From positions 1 to 48,093 of the forward strand of contig CANRIM010000016.1 in assembly GCA_947630695.1 (NCBI GenBank): a stretch of DNA of 48,093 nucleotides. Reading direction: 5' to 3'. Source of the stretch: an uncultured Lachnospiraceae bacterium. Lineage in GTDB: Bacteria > Bacillota > Clostridia > Lachnospirales > Lachnospiraceae. The stretch's first letter is position 1. Each line of letters starts with the position of its first letter. A program made the position numbers and the translations under genes. Under the pieces are notes generated by a model, which saw only the letters and a program-made list of their open reading frames with translations, made no database searches and was not told the origin of the DNA. Shown here piece by piece: positions 44,215 through 48,093 of this stretch.

Positions 44215-45297
44215 TCAAACGATTTCCATTTCAAATTTGACGATCGGCTGTCCGAATACACCTGCGTATCCGTCCTGACCATTTCCGGTTTCAGCGTTGT
44301 ACTGATACGGCCAAAAATCTTTGCCGACAGTAGCAACACGGTATTTTGCCCTGTGGCTGCCGTTTTTGTATTCAACGCGCACTGCATCAATAACATGGTG
44401 ATCTCCTGCGTACCCATTGTATCCGTCATTGATATTGTACCCCGTTACCCACGGAAGCCATTTTCCACCAAGAACATGTACTTGATATTTAAGTCCAGAC
44501 TGTGAGGCGGCAATTGCAATATCCGTTATAGCGTCATTGGCGTTCCACGCGGTTTTGCTTCCGGAAATTGCAGGTATCCACCCTCCATTCAATGTTTTAA
44601 TTCTGTATTCGCAAGCCACTGCGTCAGAATTTCCATGGCGCGCATTAACTGCAGCCTGTACCTCCGAATAGTTATATCCGGCGGCTTCCAGCCTTGCTTT
44701 ACGATCTTCGCCAATTCCCCACTTCCCAGCAATTACCTCGGAAACAATTTCATCAATGGATTTCTTGGAAGCAGGCGCACCGGCAGAAACTGCCCCATTG
44801 GTAAGGACTACCACAGTATGGCCTTTTGTTTTGGTAACAAGGATGTCTCCTCGCTTTAAGTTCGCAGATGAAGCGCCGCATGAAGCAGTTTCGTCGGTAA
44901 AAGCTTTAGTTGCCATCAATACGCTTTTTTCGTTTGCAGTATTGAAATCGCCGACATTGATACCGGCGTACTTGCAGCAGACACGCACAAGCGCGCTGCA
45001 ATCCGTTTCCACTTTTTGGGATACCTTTGCGCAATCGAAACCATACTTTGACGCTTCGTTGTAAAGAGTATTTCTTTGATTCTGATCGTAGCCAATGTTG
45101 TTGTTGGCACAAGCATTTTCCATGCACTTGGCAATTTTTTCTGCCTGCGCTGCATTATTCGGACGCAGAATATCCCATCCTTGTTTATGTAAGTACCAGT
45201 CCTGCGTCGTCACTTCTTTGCCGGTTTGATCTCCGGAAGCTCCGCCTGATATTCTTCCATTTTCGTCAATACAAGCACTACCAATTTTTACTGCCAT
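44215..45297 (-). CDS. Prophage endolysin: Cys/His amidase-type domain, Cpl-7 repeat, C-terminal wall-binding repeats
   Basis: A protein of 360 aa. Residues 1-165 form a cysteine peptidase or amidase domain (NlpC/P60 or CHAP-like), with Cys in VETDCSALVRVCC and His in KTKGHTVVVLTNG. Residues about 180-215 are a Cpl-7 motif (VIAGKWGIGEDRKARLEAAGYNY). The last 130 residues hold two to three Trp/Gly repeats (GGWIPAISG; GGKWLPWVTGYN; DFWPYQYN with NGQDGYAG), likely wall-binding. It cuts peptidoglycan at lysis. It is last in the prophage operon, after the holin candidate. There is no signal peptide, so a holin is needed. Confidence 0.85.
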   Translation of the reverse strand: MAVKIGSACIDENGRISGGASGDQTGKEVTTQDWYLHKQGWDILRPNNAAQAEKIAKCMENACANNNIGYDQNQRNTLYNEASKYGFDCAKVSQKVETDCSALVRVCCKYAGINVGDFNTANEKSVLMATKAFTDETASCGASSANLKRGDILVTKTKGHTVVVLTNGAVSAGAPASKKSIDEIVSEVIAGKWGIGEDRKARLEAAGYNYSEVQAAVNARHGNSDAVACEYRIKTLNGGWIPAISGSKTAWNANDAITDIAIAASQSGLKYQVHVLGGKWLPWVTGYNINDGYNGYAGDHHVIDAVRVEYKNGSHRAKYRVATVGKDFWPYQYNAETGNGQDGYAGVFGQPIVKFEMEIV

Positions 45298-45366
45298 AAT
45301 TCTTTTTCCTTTCTATCATTTTTGTGCAAAATAAAAACGCCTGTGATCCAGACATTTCAGAAACCT

Positions 45367-45678
45367 TTATTTTTTTGATGAATCGCAGATCTGTGCGATT
45401 GCCTGCCGGACCTTATCGTAGCCGACCATGGCCCCGAGCCAAGACATGAAGATAAGTGCGATCAAGTATACTGCCATCTTTGCATTAAATGCAGCTTTGA
45501 CCATGACCATGTATCCGGCGCCGACCGCAGCACTGACTACAACTGCAACGATACCGGCCAATGTATTGGCATAATACGTGATGCTCCATTCCTGTAGTAG
45601 CTTTTTGACTCCTTCTGTCACCAACCCGGTAAGGGTAGATACGATAAGTAGCATGAGTAGAAAAATATGCAGACTCAT
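45367..45678 (-). CDS. Phage holin candidate
   Basis: A 103-aa protein with three or four hydrophobic segments (IFLLMLLIVSTLTGLVTEG; TLAGIVAVVVSAAVGAGYMV; MAVYLIALIFMSWLGAMVG) and a charged end, placed just before the endolysin gene. This is the size and context of a phage holin, which forms holes to release the endolysin. AAGGAGG upstream supports 45678 over the ATG at 45699. The family name is uncertain. Confidence 0.7.
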   Translation of the reverse strand: MSLHIFLLMLLIVSTLTGLVTEGVKKLLQEWSITYYANTLAGIVAVVVSAAVGAGYMVMVKAAFNAKMAVYLIALIFMSWLGAMVGYDKVRQAIAQICDSSKK

Positions 45679-45682
45679 AATG

Positions 45683-45958
45683 TTACTCCTCCTTTTCAAT
45701 TGATTTTTTGTCTTCTTTCTCCCATTTTCTTTCCTGCCGTCTGTCTTTATTTGTCCGGATCCAGCCGCAGATGCCGCACTCGCCGATCGTTGCGGCTATG
45801 ACAGCACAGGCATAGGATTCCGGGATCATGCCCTGCTCTCGAAATATGCAGAGCATCTGCCAGTTGAACCAAATAAAAAAGACCCCGACGATGATCAGGA
45901 TCAGATTCAATGTTCCGATTTTTGATAATCTGAAAATTATCTTTTTCAGTTTTTCCAT
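45683..45958 (-). CDS. Small prophage membrane protein
   Basis: A 91-aa protein with two hydrophobic stretches (TLNLILIIVGVFFIWFNWQML and SYACAVIAATIGECGICGWI) and a highly charged C-terminal tail (DRRQERKWEKEDKKSIEKEE). It lies 4 nt before the holin candidate's start. It could be a second holin or antiholin. I do not recognise a family. Confidence 0.6.
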   Translation of the reverse strand: MEKLKKIIFRLSKIGTLNLILIIVGVFFIWFNWQMLCIFREQGMIPESYACAVIAATIGECGICGWIRTNKDRRQERKWEKEDKKSIEKEE

Positions 45959-45967
45959 ACTTCAACC

Positions 45968-46390
45968 TCATAAAAAATCATGCTTTTTCAGCCTTTCCAT
46001 ATAACAGTCCCGGATATTTTTGATTGTGCAGACCGTTACATTGTTTTCAAACTCCGGATTGTCCTGACAATAAGTTTCATATGTTTTAATGTCACCCAGC
46101 GTTTGATCGAAATGTTCTTTGCTGTGCGGCATGTTTCGCAGCAGCTCATCTCCAAAACGAAGGATACGCACACGGGCCATGATTGCCTGTTGCTCATCCT
46201 GCTTTTTTTCGATCCGGCGAACATCACTTTCAATGCCCTCGACTTTTTTTATGACTTCCCCGTTGATGGCGCGTCCCAGCTTCTTTGCAATCCAGCTCCA
46301 CGGATTGATTTTAATCGGCACAATCTGGATCAGGAACAGTAAGCCAATAATGCCAGCCCCTCCACAGGTTAACAATTCCCCAATGCTCAT
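45968..46390 (-). CDS. Prophage membrane-anchored coiled-coil protein
   Basis: A 140-aa protein with one N-terminal membrane segment (CGGAGIIGLLFLIQIVPIKI), a short coiled coil (VEGIESDVRRIEKKQDEQQA) and a helical end rich in Cys, His and acidic residues. Its place between tail and holin genes is typical of lysis-accessory proteins such as XhlA-like ones. GAAGGTGG before 46390 supports this start over an upstream ATG at 46510. The function is unknown. Confidence 0.6.
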   Translation of the reverse strand: MSIGELLTCGGAGIIGLLFLIQIVPIKINPWSWIAKKLGRAINGEVIKKVEGIESDVRRIEKKQDEQQAIMARVRILRFGDELLRNMPHSKEHFDQTLGDIKTYETYCQDNPEFENNVTVCTIKNIRDCYMERLKKHDFL

Positions 46391-46403
46391 ATCGCCACCT
46401 TCT

Positions 46404-47321
46404 TTACTCATCGTCAAAACTGATCCCCAAATTCTCTTTCTTCGCCCAGCCCGATGATGTGTATAATTTGTTTGTCCTCGAAAACTCTTGCGTATTATAG
46501 TCACTAACACACACTAATCCTGATGACACAAATGATAATATTGTTTTTTCGTTTTGGTCACTGTTTTCATGCTTGACTGTAACAAGTCCTGATACACTCA
46601 CATACCTACGGGGATCTATTCCAATCCTCATGCCCTCATACTTTCCATCCAGGAAGTACATTCCATCAGGTAAATTCAGAAAAAAATAAAAATCATCTTC
46701 TGGGTTACTGGTATCAATAATATCAGTTGAAATGTGTGGAATACCATCGTTTGCATACCTTATTGCAATATTATCCATATCGGGGATATCTCTGCCAAAG
46801 TATCTGGATCCATAATCTGCATTTATCGCGACATATACAGCTTCCTGTGGTATATCATCTTTTGACAGTATGCAATATCCAGTTTTGTCAGTATGTCCAG
46901 GAATATCTGCACCGATTTTCACACTGCTCAAAAATGATTTTTTTATATCAAAAAAGAAAAAGAAAGGCTGTTCTCTGGCCTTGCATGATGATATGTAGTA
47001 ATCCACATCATTGTTTGGTATAAGGATAAATCCAGAACACAGACATGTGTCAGACTCTATGCTTGGAGCTCCATCTTCAGCATTTCGAATATGATTATTA
47101 TCAATGTAATCAACCCATAGATTTGTGCGGTCGGGCTGCAAAGATTTCAACGTACCTTTTGATATCTTTGGTATGTCAACTGTGATAGATTTTGATCCGT
47201 CATATTCTGCATTTGATTCACCGCTGAATTTTAAAGATTCAGGATTTTTTAAGGCATCAGGCTTGTCTATTATGTCCTTCCATTTCAGTGACTTAAAATA
47301 ATTTAATATACCGCCTAACAT
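46404..47321 (-). CDS. Prophage tail or baseplate protein
   Basis: A protein of 305 aa. The start (KWKDIIDKPDALKNPESLKF, then SNAEYDGSKSITVDIP) matches a linker common in Firmicutes phage tail fibres and baseplate proteins. The rest is beta-rich, with SGWAKKENLGISF at the end, and may be a receptor-binding or structural head domain. It follows the collagen-like fibre gene by 16 nt. The exact family is not recognised. Confidence 0.65.
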   Translation of the reverse strand: MLGGILNYFKSLKWKDIIDKPDALKNPESLKFSGESNAEYDGSKSITVDIPKISKGTLKSLQPDRTNLWVDYIDNNHIRNAEDGAPSIESDTCLCSGFILIPNNDVDYYISSCKAREQPFFFFFDIKKSFLSSVKIGADIPGHTDKTGYCILSKDDIPQEAVYVAINADYGSRYFGRDIPDMDNIAIRYANDGIPHISTDIIDTSNPEDDFYFFLNLPDGMYFLDGKYEGMRIGIDPRRYVSVSGLVTVKHENSDQNEKTILSFVSSGLVCVSDYNTQEFSRTNKLYTSSGWAKKENLGISFDDE

Positions 47322-47337
47322 TTATAATCCTCCTATT

Positions 47338-48093
47338 TTAACCAACAATTACATCCCAATCGGAATCGTTCCATGCATGCGATAAGCTAGGATTGATAAG
47401 AATTTCACTCATAGTTACATTAAAAAGCACTGCGCATTTTCCATAGAATAAGAAAAATGCTTGATCCGGATATATAGTAGTCGAACTATATCTTGTTGGA
47501 AAATCCCTTGGCGATGAACCGGTATAAATATATAGTCCAGGTCTATTAGGAAGAGCTTCACTGGGATTAGTAAGATAATAAACCCCGCCATCTCCACCGC
47601 TATTGCCTTCAACGAATTTACTTCCATTCCAATATATCGGCATGTCATCAGCCCCAATAGGATCGCTTCCCAAAGCATTTTTTATCATATTGGCGAATGT
47701 CATATTTCCAATATGGTAGCCAGACCATACACAGCCATATTGGCCAGTTGTCTTGGGTGATTCATTCCAACTTGCTGTTATTAAAGAACCATTTTCAGAA
47801 TCTTTAATACCTGTAACACTAAACGTCGTGCCCCTTAGTTCCAGTCCAATGCCTGCGCTGTATGTGGCGCCTTTCGGACCCTGAGGCCCTGTAGGTCCAA
47901 CGGCTCCTGTGGCTCCTACTCCGCCAGTGTCACCCTTCGCGCCTTGGGGGCCGGTAGGTCCAACAGCTCCCGTGGCTCCTACTCCGCCGGTGTTGCCCTT
48001 CGCGCCTTGGGGGCCGGTAGGTCCAACGGCTCCTGTGGCTCCTACTCCGCCAGTGTCACCCTTCGCGCCTTGGGGGCCGGTAGGTCCAACAGC
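47338..48093 (-). CDS. Collagen-like prophage tail fibre (5' end outside window)
   Basis: The open frame runs without a stop from the window edge to 47338 (251 residues seen). The first part is Gly-X-Y collagen-like sequence in 21-residue units ([20 protein letters not shown]), followed by about 165 residues of a beta-rich tip domain ending DSDWDVIVG. An internal ATG at 47703 is in the same frame and is not needed as a start. Collagen-like stalks occur in phage tail fibres that bind host surfaces. The unit repeats exactly at the DNA level, suggesting recent duplication. Confidence 0.82.
   Translation of the reverse strand, partial: AVGPTGPQGAKGDTGGVGATGAVGPTGPQGAKGNTGGVGATGAVGPTGPQGAKGDTGGVGATGAVGPTGPQGPKGATYSAGIGLELRGTTFSVTGIKDSENGSLITASWNESPKTTGQYGCVWSGYHIGNMTFANMIKNALGSDPIGADDMPIYWNGSKFVEGNSGGDGGVYYLTNPSEALPNRPGLYIYTGSSPRDFPTRYSSTTIYPDQAFFLFYGKCAVLFNVTMSEILINPSLSHAWNDSDWDVIVG
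47905..48093 (-). repeat. 63-bp tandem repeats coding for collagen-like units
   Basis: Three nearly identical 63-bp units (48093-48031, 48030-47968, 47967-47905), followed by a partial, diverged fourth. Differences are few and mostly switch Asp/Asn or are silent. The array continues past the window edge. Confidence 0.88.

Noticed and set aside
47905-48093. A CRISPR array
   Set aside because: The units are contiguous 63-bp coding repeats with no spacers and translate to collagen-like Gly-X-Y.

Overview
The window is a moderate-GC stretch of a Firmicutes chromosome, most likely a spore-forming Clostridia member close to Lachnospiraceae or Oscillospiraceae. The reasons are the AGGAGG-type ribosome sites, TTGACA/TATAAT promoters, a dockerin protein, a YlbJ-like sporulation membrane protein, a Bacillus-type LexA box, and Firmicutes gene order (rsmD-coaD-ylbJ; nadD-yqeK-rsfS; yggS-sepF-lspA-rluD). 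No rRNA, complete tRNA, IS element or CRISPR array was seen.

Layout. 1-5.9 kb is a cell-surface region: the 3' part of a dockerin beta-helix protein that is probably frameshifted, then a three-gene unit of a seven-module Bsp-like repeat protein with a transglutaminase-like domain, an Ala-rich-tailed lipoprotein and a membrane acyltransferase. 6-13.3 kb is housekeeping on the + strand: metallophosphoesterase, miaB, two FAD oxidoreductases, a DUF896 protein, then a unit with a consensus promoter holding rsmD, coaD and a coiled-coil protein. ylbJ converges on this unit. 14.2-22.8 kb holds pepD, a type IIA topoisomerase pair (parE/parC-like), gltX and a compact UvrD-type helicase. 22.9-27.8 kb holds nadD-yqeK-rsfS, lexA with its own LexA box, a TtcA-like tRNA thiolase, dtd and a tyrosine recombinase. 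27.8-40.6 kb is a long minus-strand block for division, the cell wall and DNA repair: NusG-II protein, Gx transporter, ruvA, ruvB, U32 peptidase, ftsW/rodA, PBP, NUDIX, HlyD-like, yggS, sepF, lspA, rluD and a cytidylate-kinase-like protein. 41-44 kb holds apt, a DUF1461 membrane protein and an IbrB/IbrA-like pair. 44.1-48.1 kb is the end of a prophage read leftward: collagen-repeat tail fibre, tail protein, small membrane proteins, holin candidate and endolysin. It ends at a tRNA-3'-end-like sequence that may be the attachment site.

The most unusual signal is a pair of nearly identical, highly structured elements of about 185 nt. One is at 22755-22940 (+) and the other at 40662-40844 (-). Each sits between a promoter-like sequence and a gene start (nadD and the NusG-II gene) and ends 12-14 nt before the ATG, with no ordinary ribosome site in between. 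The copies differ by compensatory changes that preserve three stems, while a 37-39 nt core is unchanged. This looks like a selected RNA (or single-stranded DNA) structure used as a 5' leader. The copies are inverted and 17.7 kb apart, so recombination between them would flip the segment and exchange which leader drives which gene.
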